Shown piece by piece: positions 33,927 through 43,281 of a stretch of 64,000 bases of DNA. Both the position numbers and the translations under genes were made by a program. The stretch's first letter is position 1, and every line of letters starts with the position of its first letter. Below the pieces are notes generated by a model that worked only from the letters and a program-made list of their open reading frames with translations, ran no database searches and was not told the DNA's origin. This stretch comes from Hymenobacter arizonensis (GTDB taxonomy: Bacteria; Bacteroidota; Bacteroidia; Cytophagales; Hymenobacteraceae), in NCBI RefSeq assembly GCF_900115775.1, contig NZ_FOXS01000006.1, forward strand, positions 360,942-424,941, in the 5' to 3' direction.

Positions 33927-35555
33927 TCACACCTGAATAACCCCCACATTGTACGCCTTCTCAATCGGCGCATGATTCGCGGCAGCAATCCCCTCCGAAA
34001 TCACCCGGCGCGTTTCCAGTGGGTCAATCACCGCATCGACCCAGAGGCGCGCCGCGGCGTAGTAGGGCGATAACTGCTCCTCATACCGGGCCTTGATGCG
34101 GTCGAGCAATTCCTTTTCCGCCTCCGGAGTAATCACCTCCCCCTTAGCTTTTAGAGAAGCTACCTGAATCTGCAGCAGCGTATTGGCCGCCGCGGCGCCG
34201 CTCATTACGGCGAGTTGCGCCGTAGGCCAGGCCACAATGAGGCGTGGGTCGTAGGCTTTGCCGCACATGGCGTAGTTGCCAGCGCCGTAGCTGTTGCCCA
34301 CAATGACCGTGAACTTGGGCACCACCGAGTTGCTCATGGCATTCACCATCTTGGCGCCGTCCTTGATGATGCCGCCCTGCTCGGAAGTTGAGCCCACCAT
34401 GAAGCCCGACACGTCGTGCAGAAACACCAGCGGAATGCGCTTCTGGTTGCAGTTCATGATGAAGCGGGCGGCTTTGTCAGCCGAGTCGGAGTAGATGACG
34501 CCGCCCATCTGCATGCCGGTTTTCTTGCTCTTCACAATCTTGCGCTGGTTGGCTACGATGCCCACGGCCCAGCCATCGATGCGGGCCAGGCCGCAGATGA
34601 GCGTCTGGCCGTAGAGGTCCTTGTAGGGCTCAAATTCCGAGTTGTCGACCAGGCGCGAAATGATGTCCATCATGTCGTAGGGCTTCACGCGGTCGGAGGG
34701 CAGCAGGCCGTAGATTTCCTGCTCGTCCTGCGCGGGCTTAGCGGGTGCTACGCGGCTGAAGCCGGCCGTGGCTTGGCCGCCCATCTTGTCGAAGATGTTA
34801 CGGATGTGCTCGAGGCACTCCTCGTCGGTTTCAAACTTGTAGTCCGTCACGCCCGATATTTCGGAGTGCATGCTCGCGCCGCCCAGGGCCTCGTTATCGA
34901 TGGTTTCGCCGATGGCCGACTTCACCAAATAAGAGCCAGCCAGGAACACCGAGCCCGTGCCGTTCACTATCATGGCCTCGTCGGACATGATGGGCAAATA
35001 GGCGCCGCCAGCCACGCAGGGACCCATGATGGCCGAAATCTGCACGATGCCCATGCTGCTCATCACCGCGTTGTTGCGGAAGATGCGGCCGAAGTGCTCC
35101 TTATCCGGAAAAATCTCATCCTGCATGGGCAGGTACACGCCTGCCGAATCGACGAGGTAGATAATTGGCAGCTTGTTTTCGATGCTGATTTCCTGGGCCC
35201 GCAGGTTCTTTTTGGCCGTGATGGGAAACCACGCGCCGGCCTTCACCGTGGCGTCGTTGGCCACCACCACACACTGCCGCCCGGCTACGTAGCCGATGAC
35301 CACGACCACGCCGCCGCCGGGGCAGCCACCCTCCTCTTTGTACATGCCCTCGCCCGCAAATGCGCCAATTTCAACCGTGGCCGCGCCTTTGTCCAGCAAA
35401 TAATCAATCCGCTCGCGGGCGGTGAGCTTGCCTTTGGCTTTGTGAGCCGCGATGCGCTTTTCGCCCCCGCCAAGGGCTACTTTCTGAAACTTCTGGCTGA
35501 GGTTGAAGCTGAGTTGCTTGAGTTGGTCTTCGTTGCGGTTGAACTCGACGTTCAT
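33927..35555 (-). CDS. Acyl-CoA carboxylase carboxyltransferase (beta) subunit
   Basis: 542 residues, as in the MCC/PCC beta family. Motifs: LYDLxxxG-like start LTARERIDYLLDKGAATVEIGAF, GYVAGRQCVVVANDATVKAG, LVDSAGVYLPMQDEIFPDKEHFGRIFRNNAVMSSMGI, MGPCVAGGAYLPIMSD, and the second half FLHDVSGFMVGSTSEQGGIIKDGAKMV. The PMQDEIFPD segment fits 3-methylcrotonyl-CoA carboxylase best, but propionyl-CoA is possible. Works with a biotin carboxylase subunit not in this window. Promoter TACCTTTG at 35617-35624. The zeta cassette begins at its stop codon. Confidence 0.88.
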   Translation of the reverse strand: MNVEFNRNEDQLKQLSFNLSQKFQKVALGGGEKRIAAHKAKGKLTARERIDYLLDKGAATVEIGAFAGEGMYKEEGGCPGGGVVVVIGYVAGRQCVVVANDATVKAGAWFPITAKKNLRAQEISIENKLPIIYLVDSAGVYLPMQDEIFPDKEHFGRIFRNNAVMSSMGIVQISAIMGPCVAGGAYLPIMSDEAMIVNGTGSVFLAGSYLVKSAIGETIDNEALGGASMHSEISGVTDYKFETDEECLEHIRNIFDKMGGQATAGFSRVAPAKPAQDEQEIYGLLPSDRVKPYDMMDIISRLVDNSEFEPYKDLYGQTLICGLARIDGWAVGIVANQRKIVKSKKTGMQMGGVIYSDSADKAARFIMNCNQKRIPLVFLHDVSGFMVGSTSEQGGIIKDGAKMVNAMSNSVVPKFTVIVGNSYGAGNYAMCGKAYDPRLIVAWPTAQLAVMSGAAAANTLLQIQVASLKAKGEVITPEAEKELLDRIKARYEEQLSPYYAAARLWVDAVIDPLETRRVISEGIAAANHAPIEKAYNVGVIQV

Positions 35556-35594
35556 AAGAGGGATGTGGTGGGATTTTGGAAAATGAGCACAAAA

Positions 35595-35616
35595 AAATCC
35601 GCCCGGGGGCGGATTT
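35595..35616 (-). terminator. Terminator of the MlaD gene transcript
   Basis: Stem AAATCCGCCC/GGGCGGATTT with a 2-base loop; on the minus strand it runs into TTTTTTTGTG, so it stops transcripts from the MlaD gene above the carboxylase. Confidence 0.75.
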
Positions 35617-35624
35617 CAAAGGTA
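35617..35624 (-). promoter_or_regulatory. -7 element TACCTTTG for the acyl-CoA carboxylase gene
   Basis: Perfect TAnnTTTG on the minus strand, 61 bases upstream of the start codon and next to the terminator; no TTG at 20 bases. Confidence 0.45.
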
Positions 35625-35667
35625 CGGTAGGTAGTTAGAACGTCGCAGCAGAGCGTTTCCGGTTGTC

Positions 35668-35762
35668 CGTCATGCAGAGCGCAGCGAAGCATCTCGCCTG
35701 AGGTAGCAATTACTGCCGCTGCAACGAAGCGGGCGAGATGCTTCGCTGCGCTCTGCATGACG
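35668..35762. repeat. Perfect 31-bp inverted repeat (GTCATGC family)
   Basis: Arms 35668-35698 and 35732-35762 are exact reverse complements (CGTCATGCAGAGCGCAGCG... / ...CGCTGCGCTCTGCATGACG) with a 33-base spacer. It sits between two minus-strand genes next to a terminator and promoter. Partial copies are at 5694-5856 and in decayed form near 4400-4483 and 19440-19516. Confidence 0.92.
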
Positions 35763-35784
35763 TTCTTTTTACGCCAGTAAAGCG

Positions 35785-36789
35785 CTACTTAACCGTGGTT
35801 TTGGTTTCAGTGTCTACCGTAGTGCCGTTGGGCCGGGTGACGGTGGTTTCCACTTCGGTCTTTTTCTTGTCCTTGCCGCCGCCAAATACCGAGAAGTGCA
35901 CATACCGCTTGGGGTTGGCTTTGAAGTCGGAAATCAGCGCGTTGGAGCTGGCAGCAGTGGCGTTGAGGTTGTTGTAGAGCAGCGTGTCGTTAATCAGCTT
36001 GCCCATCGAGCCCTTTTGGTCATTGAGGGCGCGGTTGAGGCTGGCTACGGTGGTTTGGGCTTCGGCCATGGTAGCATCGAGGCGGCGCAGAGCGGGGCCC
36101 ACCGGAGCAGATTTTAGGGAGTCAGAGAGTTGGCTGAAGTTGTTGGCGATGCGGTCGAGTTTGGTCGTCGACTTGTTCAGCGCACTGCTCATTTGGGCCA
36201 GGTTGGTGGTAATCTGGTTGATGTTGCGCTGGTTGGCGGCAATCAATGCCTGCAGGGCTTCGGTGCTCTGGCGGGCGCTGCGCAGCGTGCCTTGGATGTT
36301 GGTTTGGGCGTCTTGGTTCAGGAAGGCGTTGATGTGGGCCAGCGTGGCGCCCACGGTATCGAGCACGGGCAAGGCTTTGGCCTGAAACGCATCGATGGTG
36401 CTGATGGCCGATTTCGTGACCAGCTCTTCGCCGCCGTTGAACTCCTTATTGTTTTTGCCCAAAAACAAGGTAATCGTCTTCGAACCCAGCAGGGTGCCGC
36501 TGAGGCCGGCCACCGTAGAGTCGCCTACCACAATGCCCTTTTGCAGTTCCAGCGAGGCGCGTACGGCATTGCCCCGCTCGGGCTGAAGTTCCAAGTTTTT
36601 AACCTGGCCTACTTTGATGCCGTTCAGGATGACCTGCGCGCCCACGTTCAGGCCCTCCACGTTGGGATAGGTGGCGTAGTAAGTGCGGTCATCGGACAGC
36701 ACATTGGTGCCGCGCAGAAAATTGTAGCCGATAACGAGCGCGGCAATGGCCACAATGGCAAGCAGCGCCACTTTTATTTCTTTAGACAC
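35785..36789 (-). CDS. MlaD family (MCE-domain) protein
   Basis: 334 residues. GTG start gives VSKEIKVALLAIVAIAALVIGYNFLRG, the usual start of Bacteroidota MlaD/MCE proteins: one N-terminal membrane segment and a following MCE domain (YYATYPNVEGLNVGAQVILNGIKVGQVKNLELQPERGNAVRASLELQKGIVVGDSTVAG). A long helical coiled-coil C-terminal part ends in a Lys/Thr-rich tail. MCE proteins carry lipids between the inner and outer membrane. The upstream in-frame ATG at 36882 adds a Cys/Pro-rich stretch without sense. Followed upstream by an amidase gene. Confidence 0.87.
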   Translation of the reverse strand: MSKEIKVALLAIVAIAALVIGYNFLRGTNVLSDDRTYYATYPNVEGLNVGAQVILNGIKVGQVKNLELQPERGNAVRASLELQKGIVVGDSTVAGLSGTLLGSKTITLFLGKNNKEFNGGEELVTKSAISTIDAFQAKALPVLDTVGATLAHINAFLNQDAQTNIQGTLRSARQSTEALQALIAANQRNINQITTNLAQMSSALNKSTTKLDRIANNFSQLSDSLKSAPVGPALRRLDATMAEAQTTVASLNRALNDQKGSMGKLINDTLLYNNLNATAASSNALISDFKANPKRYVHFSVFGGGKDKKKTEVETTVTRPNGTTVDTETKTTVK

Positions 36790-36904
36790 GGGAAGCAGAT
36801 AAATGGGTGGGTGAATGGGGAAGCAACGGCAACGAATTTGAGGATGATACGGGAGAACACAGCAGGTAGATTGCTGCTGCAAAACGACGCGTATCAGCCT
36901 GTTT

Positions 36905-37753
36905 TCACGAGCCGCCTTCTAGTTCGCGCTTGTATTCGCGGAAAGCACGATAGATTCCCGCCGCCATATACGACTGATTAGCTTTGTCGTTGAGGTACCG
37001 CTCCTCAGCCGGGTTGGTTAGGAAGCCCGATTCGATGAGGACGGAGGGCATGGTCGACTTCCAGAGCACCAGAAAACCGGCCTGTTTTACGCCGCGGCTG
37101 GGCCGTTTTACCGTGGTGCGCAGCTGCCGGTCGACGCGTTGCGCAAACCGAAGGCTGTTGGTAATGTAGGCCGATTGAAAGAGCGAAAACAGAATATGGC
37201 TCTGCGGCGAGCGGGGGTCAAACCCGTCGTAGCGCTTCTGATAGTCCTTTTCCTGCAGAATAACCGCGTTTTCGCGCTGGGCCACGCCCAGGTTGGCGTT
37301 GCTCTTGTGCAGGCCCATGGTCCACACTTCGGCGCCGTGGCTCTGGCTGGGGCCGGCGTTGCAGTGGATGGAAATGAACAGGTCGGCGTGGTTGCGGTTG
37401 GCAATGGCGGCCCGCTCGGCCAGCTCGATAAATACGTTGGTTTTGCGCGTGTAAATGACTTTAACGTCGGGCATATTTTCTTCAATCTGCTTGCCCAGCG
37501 CCAGCACCAGGCTCAGCGATACGTCGGCTTCGCGCGCCACCACGCCCGCGCAGCCCCGGTCCTTGCCGCCGTGGCCCGCGTCGAGCACCACGGTGCGCAG
37601 GCGGTAGCGGTAGGGAGAATTGAATGCCGGGAGTGCGGTATCGGCCACAATACGCGCCGAATCGGCCGTGGTCTGGGCCTCCGCTTTCCACTCCCCGCTG
37701 CCCGCGCCGAGTAGCAGCAAGACGGCACTAGCTAAGATGACAATAATCCGCAC
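36905..37753 (-). CDS. N-acetylmuramoyl-L-alanine amidase (Amidase_3)
   Basis: 282 residues, signal peptide at residues 1-26. Zinc ligands: His61 in VVLDAGHGGKDRG, Glu75 in AREADVSLSL, His130 in DLFISIHCNAG; catalytic Glu in VLIESGFLTNPAEE. Such enzymes cut the amide bond between MurNAc and the peptide during cell separation or remodelling. 115 bases upstream of the mlaD start on the same strand, in a conserved Bacteroidota arrangement with LptD on the other side. Confidence 0.92.
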   Translation of the reverse strand: MRIIVILASAVLLLLGAGSGEWKAEAQTTADSARIVADTALPAFNSPYRYRLRTVVLDAGHGGKDRGCAGVVAREADVSLSLVLALGKQIEENMPDVKVIYTRKTNVFIELAERAAIANRNHADLFISIHCNAGPSQSHGAEVWTMGLHKSNANLGVAQRENAVILQEKDYQKRYDGFDPRSPQSHILFSLFQSAYITNSLRFAQRVDRQLRTTVKRPSRGVKQAGFLVLWKSTMPSVLIESGFLTNPAEERYLNDKANQSYMAAGIYRAFREYKRELEGGS

Positions 37754-37784
37754 GTTGTTCGTTGAAGGGGCGGTAGCGACCTGC

Positions 37785-37792
37785 TACCTTTG
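37785..37792 (+). promoter_or_regulatory. Promoter of the LptD-like gene
   Basis: -7 TACCTTTG at 37785-37792 with a -33 TTG at 37762-37764, spacing 20 bases; a good match to Bacteroidota sigma-A promoters. The start codon at 37870 is 78 bases downstream. Confidence 0.65.
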
Positions 37793-37869
37793 TAGAAGCC
37801 CCAAAAGTAAACGAAATTAACCGCTACTACCCTTTGCCTGCTCGGTTTGGTCTTCGTTTTGACGCTGGT

Positions 37870-40800
37870 ATGCGGCCGTGGCCGCGCCGCATAGCCCCAA
37901 CGAAGGAGGGCCCCAAACTGCTGGGGCTCATTTTTTTATTCTGTTTGAGCTTTGCTAACGCGGCCTGGAGCCAGACCGTGACGCCGGCCCGGCCCAAACC
38001 GGCGCCCGCCAAACCGACCCAGCGGCCGGGCAGTGCCCCAACCCCGCCGGTGCGCTACATCTCGCCCGACCCGCGCGACCCCGTTGGGCCGCCCCCGCCC
38101 GGCGTGCAGAATACTGGCCAGCCCCGCATACCCGGCACCTCGCACAAGCCCGTGCCCGACACGCTGGCGCCGGCGGGCCGCGTCCTCCGTCCCGGCACCA
38201 CCCCCACCGATACCGCTGGCCTGGTAAATGGCGTGAGCCGCCGCGGCGACTCCCTGCAGGTAGCGGCTCGGCGCCGTGGCCAAATTGAAACCACCATTGC
38301 CTACACGGCCAAGGACTCCATTCAGTTCGACGTTACCAAGAAGGTTGCCCGGCTCTACAACAAAGCCACCGTCAACTACGGCGACACCGACCTGAAAGCA
38401 GCAGTCATCACCGTCGACTACGGCAACAACACCATGACCGCCGATGGCCGGCGCGACTCCATCACCAATCGCCTACTCGACCGGCCCGTGCTCAAGGACA
38501 AGGGCGGCTTGTACACGGCCAGCAACATTGCCTACAACTTCAAAACCAAAAAAGCCCGCGTGAGCGATGCCGTCACGACCCAGGGCGAGGGTTACGTGAG
38601 TGCATCCGTTATCAAGCGGCTGCCCAACGGCGACATCAACGGCCTGATAGGGCGCTACACCACTTGCAACCTGGAGCACCCGCACTTCTACATCCAAGCC
38701 AAAAACATGAAGGTAATTCCGGGCGACAAAGTCGTGACCGGGCCCTTCAACCTGGTTATCGGCGACGTGCCCACGCCGCTGGGCTTCCTGTTCGGCTTCT
38801 TCCCCACGCCCAACAAAAGCCGGGGCTCGGGCGTGCTCATCCCCACCTTTGGGCAGGCCGCCGACCGCGGGTACTTCCTCACCAACGGCGGCTACTACTT
38901 CGCGCCCAACGACTACATCGGCGTGCGCCTGACCGGCGACATCTACGCTGGCAACGCCCAGACCTGGGGCGGCTTCGGTGCCACCGCCGACGTCACCTAC
39001 CTCAAGCGCTACACCTACCAGGGCAATTTTAACTTTCGCTTCGCGAACCGCCCCAGCAATCAAATCCTGGCCACCGACGCCGTTACCACCAGCCCGGTCT
39101 ACATTAGGCCGCCCGATGCCAACTCGTTCTGGATAAGCTGGAACCACACGCCCGTGCCCAAGCCCGGCGGCGGGCGCTTCTCGGCCAACGTCAACGCCGG
39201 TACCAGCAGCTTCAACCGCATCAATAGCTTCGACGCCCGCCGGCTGTTGGCCACCCAGTTTACCTCTGGCATCAGCTACTCCAAGCAGATTCGCAACTCG
39301 CCTGTCAATTACGACATCAAGCTCAGCCAGAGCCAAGGCACCGATGGGTCGATGCGCTTCGTATTGCCCGACCTGAGCCTGGGCGTGGCCCGGCAGTACC
39401 CGTACCAGTGGCTTGGCATCGAGCCCGGCGGCAAGTATGGCTCTCTGTACGAGCAAATCACCCTCAGCTACAACCTGACGGCCAGCAATGAGTTAACCAA
39501 CAGCGTGGCTCCCCGCACCCTCGCCAACGGCTTGCCGCTGCTGGGTGGCTCCACTACGGCCAGCACCATTCCGTTGCGCTTCTCCAACGTTGGCCGGCTG
39601 CTGCTCAACTCACGCAACGGCATTCAGCACGCGTTCAACATCGGCCTGGGTTCCTACAATGTGCTCAAGCATTTTCAGTTCACGCCCGCCGTCAACTACG
39701 GCGAGGTGTGGTATGGCCAGCGCCTCAACTACAGCTTCAGCCCCGTGGCCCAAGCAGTGCGCATCGACACCACCTACGGCCTGAACCGCATCTACAGCTA
39801 CTCTACCTCGGCCAGCCTGAACACCACGTTCTACGGCACCGTTATCCGCAAGGGCACGCACAAAATCCAGGCCCTGCGGCATAAGGTTACGCCTAGCCTC
39901 AACTTCAGCTACTCGCCAGACTTTACGCAGCGCGCCGGCGTCAACCCATTCGGCGCTGACATTCTCGCCCCCCGCAACAGAAATGCTTCCTTAGAGCCGC
40001 GCCAGCCACTGCTACTCAATCAGTTTGGTCAGTACGTCGAAGGCGATGATGAACTTAACCGATACACATTCAACAACTTCAACAACTTCCTGTACGGCGC
40101 CCCCGGCGGCCCTCGGCAAAGCCAGATTTCCTTCTCGTTGCAGAATGCCATCGAGATGAAGGTGCGCGACCCCAACGACACCACCGGCCTCACGCCTTTC
40201 AAAAAGGTAGACTTGTTCCGGAACCTCGACCTGAATCTTTCTTACGATTTTACCAGACCCAGTTTTAAGCTCTCGCCGCTGTCCCTTGTTTTCAGCACCG
40301 AGATTGCCAAAAAGCTCGCCCTAAATGGCAACGCGCAGTTCGACCCTTACCAACGCGACAGTCGCGGCCAGCCAATCGACAGGTACTTGTTTCAGGCCAG
40401 CAGCCCCCGGCTCCTGCGTTTGACTTCGGCCAGCATCAGCACAGGTTACGCTTTCAACCCCACCGCCGGCAAGAAAAAGAGCGTGGTGCCGCGGGCCGTG
40501 GCTCCCAGCAACGACCCCACCCTCGGCACCGTGGGCCCGCCCAACCTCTACGCCGATTACGTGGACTTCGAAATTCCCTGGGAACTGTCGTTACAGTACG
40601 CGGCGGGCTATTCTACCATTCGGGTGCCCCGCCGGCCCGGCGACCCGCGCGCGCCCTTGCTCTCCCTGCATACCATAGGTGGCACCGGCTCCATCAAGCT
40701 CACCCCCAACCTGCGCCTGAGCGGCAACTTCAGCTACGACATCGCAAGCCAGACGTTCGTGTATCCCAACGTCGCGTTCGTGCGCGACCTGCACTGCTGG

Positions 40801-40923
40801 CAAATCACCGGAAGCTGGATTCCCTTCGGTCAGCTCCGCGGCTATGGATTCACCATTGCCGCCAAGAGCAGCCTGTTGCAGGATTTGAAGCTTAACCGCA
40901 ACCGCTACGCGCAGTTCCAGTAA
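37870..40923 (+). CDS. lptD: LptD-like LPS-assembly outer-membrane protein (LptD_2)
   Basis: 1017 residues, start at ATG 37870 giving a signal peptide (MRPWPRRIAPTKEGPKLLGLIFLFCLSFANAAWSQ). Residues about 25-130 are Pro-rich; then an OstA-like jellyroll (about 150-270: IAYTAKDSIQFDVTKKVARLYNKATVNYGDTDLKAAVITVDYGNNTM) and a large beta barrel. FFPTPNKSRGSGVLIPTFG is the LptD-type plug-side motif. In diderms LptD inserts LPS into the outer leaflet. The family in this phylum is divergent from E. coli LptD, so the substrate is inferred. Ends ...NRYAQFQ. Confidence 0.85.
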   Translation: MRPWPRRIAPTKEGPKLLGLIFLFCLSFANAAWSQTVTPARPKPAPAKPTQRPGSAPTPPVRYISPDPRDPVGPPPPGVQNTGQPRIPGTSHKPVPDTLAPAGRVLRPGTTPTDTAGLVNGVSRRGDSLQVAARRRGQIETTIAYTAKDSIQFDVTKKVARLYNKATVNYGDTDLKAAVITVDYGNNTMTADGRRDSITNRLLDRPVLKDKGGLYTASNIAYNFKTKKARVSDAVTTQGEGYVSASVIKRLPNGDINGLIGRYTTCNLEHPHFYIQAKNMKVIPGDKVVTGPFNLVIGDVPTPLGFLFGFFPTPNKSRGSGVLIPTFGQAADRGYFLTNGGYYFAPNDYIGVRLTGDIYAGNAQTWGGFGATADVTYLKRYTYQGNFNFRFANRPSNQILATDAVTTSPVYIRPPDANSFWISWNHTPVPKPGGGRFSANVNAGTSSFNRINSFDARRLLATQFTSGISYSKQIRNSPVNYDIKLSQSQGTDGSMRFVLPDLSLGVARQYPYQWLGIEPGGKYGSLYEQITLSYNLTASNELTNSVAPRTLANGLPLLGGSTTASTIPLRFSNVGRLLLNSRNGIQHAFNIGLGSYNVLKHFQFTPAVNYGEVWYGQRLNYSFSPVAQAVRIDTTYGLNRIYSYSTSASLNTTFYGTVIRKGTHKIQALRHKVTPSLNFSYSPDFTQRAGVNPFGADILAPRNRNASLEPRQPLLLNQFGQYVEGDDELNRYTFNNFNNFLYGAPGGPRQSQISFSLQNAIEMKVRDPNDTTGLTPFKKVDLFRNLDLNLSYDFTRPSFKLSPLSLVFSTEIAKKLALNGNAQFDPYQRDSRGQPIDRYLFQASSPRLLRLTSASISTGYAFNPTAGKKKSVVPRAVAPSNDPTLGTVGPPNLYADYVDFEIPWELSLQYAAGYSTIRVPRRPGDPRAPLLSLHTIGGTGSIKLTPNLRLSGNFSYDIASQTFVYPNVAFVRDLHCWQITGSWIPFGQLRGYGFTIAAKSSLLQDLKLNRNRYAQFQ

Positions 40924-41291
40924 GCACCCCTGGTGTCATGTTCGCGGTGACAAAAACGCAGCATACGCCAGCGTAGCACTCGCTTAAATCTGCTCTTCTC
41001 ATCAATACCCCACTGTTTGTGTAAGATTTTTGAGCCCAGCCAGCACCCGCTGGCTGGGCTCCTTTGTATGGCCCGCCGCAGTATTCTTCCTATGCAGTTG
41101 AGGTAGTGCTAAAATGAAAAAGACATGCCCGGAGCAGCAAGATTCTTAGAAAGCCTGCGGCCACGGAGAGAGCCCTTTTTTACCGCCAGTATTATTCTAA
41201 TGCGTTCGTTCGATAGTAAATAAATTATTTGTTCTCAGCTTTGCCCTGCCGCAAGGCGCTTACCATAGCAATTCGTCCTCTCTCAACCACC
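40924..41291. other. Intergenic region with terminator
   Basis: 368 bases. Contains the lptD terminator at 41032-41061 and AT-rich sequence before panB; no small gene, no clear promoter element other than weak AT-rich runs near 41210. Confidence 0.4.
41032..41061 (+). terminator. Terminator after the LptD gene
   Basis: Perfect 13-bp stem GAGCCCAGCCAGC/GCTGGCTGGGCTC with a 4-base loop (ACCC), followed by CTTTG; 108 bases after the stop codon. Confidence 0.75.
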
Positions 41292-42107
41292 ATGTCTCAG
41301 CATAAGGAAGTCAAGCTCGTTACCACCCATCAGATGCTGGCTATGAAGCAGCGCGGAGAAAAAATCTCCATGCTCACGGCCTACGACTTCTCGATGGCGC
41401 AAATTCTCGACGGGGCCGGCATCGATGTGCTGCTCGTCGGCGACTCGGCTTCCAACGTCATGGCCGGCCACGAAACCACCCTGCCCATTACCCTCGACCA
41501 GATTATTTACCATGCCCAGGGCGTGGTTCGGGCTGTAAAGCGGGCTTTTGTGGTGGTTGACATGCCTTTTGGCTCGTACCAGGGCAACTCGTCGGTGGCG
41601 CTACAGTCGGCCATCCGCATCATGAAAGAAAGCGGCGGCCACGGCGTCAAGCTCGAAGGCGGCGCCGAGGTGAAGGATTCCATTATCCGTATTCTCACCG
41701 CTGGCATTCCCGTGATGGGCCACTTGGGCCTGACTCCTCAGAGTATTTACAAGTTCGGTACCTACTCGGTGCGCGCCAAGGAAGATGCCGAAGCCCAAAA
41801 ACTCCTCGAAGACGCCCGCCTGCTCCAGGAGATTGGCTGCTTTGGCCTAGTACTTGAAAAAATCCCAGCGGCCCTCGCCAAGCAGGTAGCCGATGAGCTT
41901 AGCATCCCCGTCATCGGAATTGGCGCCGGGCCCGATGTGGACGGCCAGGTGCTGGTAGTGCACGATTTGCTGGGCATTACCAAAGAATTCAAGCCGCGCT
42001 TCCTACGCCGCTACGCCGAACTGCACGACATCATGACCGAAGCCGTGCAGCACTACGTGGCCGACGTGAAAAGCCGCGAGTTTCCCAGCAAAGAAGAAGG
42101 ATACTAA
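41292..42107 (+). CDS. panB: 3-methyl-2-oxobutanoate hydroxymethyltransferase
   Basis: 271 residues, equal to the usual PanB length. Motifs: MLTAYDFSMAQILDGAGIDVLLVGDSASNVMAGHETTLPITL with the magnesium Asp in GDS, VVDMPFGSYQG, GHLGLTPQS and PVIGIGAGPDVDGQVLVVHDLLGI. First committed step of pantothenate/CoA synthesis, cytoplasmic. ATG at 41292; the longer frame to 41229 has no homology. Followed by a strong terminator, so likely monocistronic. Confidence 0.97.
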   Translation: MSQHKEVKLVTTHQMLAMKQRGEKISMLTAYDFSMAQILDGAGIDVLLVGDSASNVMAGHETTLPITLDQIIYHAQGVVRAVKRAFVVVDMPFGSYQGNSSVALQSAIRIMKESGGHGVKLEGGAEVKDSIIRILTAGIPVMGHLGLTPQSIYKFGTYSVRAKEDAEAQKLLEDARLLQEIGCFGLVLEKIPAALAKQVADELSIPVIGIGAGPDVDGQVLVVHDLLGITKEFKPRFLRRYAELHDIMTEAVQHYVADVKSREFPSKEEGY

Positions 42108-42130
42108 GCCAGGTCCGCAGTTGGACTAAA

Positions 42131-42177
42131 AAAGCCCTGGTCGGCAGCAAATAGGCATTGCTGCCGACCAGGGCTTT
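42131..42177 (+). terminator. Strong terminator after panB
   Basis: Perfect 20-bp stem AAAGCCCTGGTCGGCAGCAA with a 7-base loop and T-run following; 23 bases after the stop. Confidence 0.92.
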
Positions 42178-42194
42178 TTTTCAAGCAGAGCACA

Positions 42195-42371
42195 ATGCTA
42201 CAGTGCATCCTCCAGTTCCGCCCCGCACTGGGCACGGCCGGGGTATTGACTTTGGTTTACAGCTTCCTGTTTGTGGTATTGCAGCTTCAGGATTATGCGG
42301 TGCTGGTGAGTAATCTGGGACTGGTGCTGGCCTTGAGCGTGGTGATGCTTCTCTCCAGCAAATTGGATTGG
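42195..42371 (+). pseudogene. CreD C-terminal fragment (remnant)
   Basis: 59 codons of an open frame match the C-terminal end of CreD (inner-membrane protein of about 450 residues): GVLTLVYSFLFVVLQLQDYAV, then SNLGLVLALSVVMLLSSKLDW, where family members read LYxxLYVLLQLEDYALL..G..xLFxxLAxxMYxTRKxDW. The conserved EDYALLxGS motif has become QDYAVLVSN. The other ~400 residues are missing; the frame begins 17 bases after the panB terminator and continues after the Trp into unrelated sequence until 42488. No start or Shine-Dalgarno is plausible. Clear relic. Confidence 0.75.
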
Positions 42372-42570
42372 GACACCCCCGTGGCCAACTCCGTGGAGAG
42401 ACCAGATACGACCTATCCTGGTTCGGTTACGCTTCGGTTCAGCTTCGTATCTTCGCCTCACCAAAAGCAAGAGCGGAGCGCCCGGTGAGTGTGGTCTGAT
42501 GTCGTGCGGTAGCCCCCAGTGGGCCCTGGCCCCCTCCTGCTGAACCCCATATCCCGCCCGCACCCGCCGC

Positions 42571-43281
42571 GTGAATCGTCCCAACATCTGGTCCGAAGGC
42601 AGAGAAATTCTGTTTGAAGACAACCATCTCCTCGTCATCAACAAGCCCGCCGGCCTGCTCGTGCAGGGCGACGCCACCGGCGACGAGCCCCTCTCCAAGA
42701 AAGCCGCCGAGTACCTGCGCTTCAAATACAAGAAGCCCGGCGAAGCCTTTATTGGCGTGGCCCACCGCATCGACCGGCCCGTGAGCGGCATTGTGGTGCT
42801 GGCCAAAACCAGCAAAGCCCTGAGTCGCCTGAACGAAATGTTCCGTGACTCGCAGATGACCAAAACCTACTGGGCCCTCACCGGCAAGCCGCCCATTCCC
42901 GAAAATGGCACCTTGGTGCATTGGCTGGTTAAGGACACGGTGCGCAACGTCACCAAAGCGTATTCGGAAAAGCACTCGCAAGGCCTGCGTTCCGAGTTGC
43001 ACTACGAACTGCTGGGCCAGGCCGGCAACCGCTACCTGCTCCAAGTGAACCCCGTGACGGGCCGTCCGCACCAGATTCGCACGCAACTGGCTACCGGCTT
43101 GAGCACGCCCATAGTAGGTGATGTGAAATACGGCTTCATCGCGCCCCTGCCCGATGTGAGCATCGCCCTGCACGCCCGCCAGCTGCAGCTGCAGCACCCC
43201 GTCACGAAGGAGGCCATGACCTTTGTGGCGCCCCTGCCTGATGCCCCGCACTGGGACGCGGCCCGCGAGTTTTATAAGTAG
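42571..43281 (+). CDS. RluA-family pseudouridine synthase
   Basis: 236 residues, GTG start, no S4 domain. Catalytic Asp68 in AHRIDRPVSG, plus ILFEDNHLLVINKPAGLLVQGD at the N-terminus and VTGRPHQIRTQL. Length and motifs fit the RluA group acting on tRNA or rRNA uridines; exact site is not predictable. Located downstream of the creD relic and not clearly in an operon. Confidence 0.9.
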   Translation: MNRPNIWSEGREILFEDNHLLVINKPAGLLVQGDATGDEPLSKKAAEYLRFKYKKPGEAFIGVAHRIDRPVSGIVVLAKTSKALSRLNEMFRDSQMTKTYWALTGKPPIPENGTLVHWLVKDTVRNVTKAYSEKHSQGLRSELHYELLGQAGNRYLLQVNPVTGRPHQIRTQLATGLSTPIVGDVKYGFIAPLPDVSIALHARQLQLQHPVTKEAMTFVAPLPDAPHWDAAREFYK

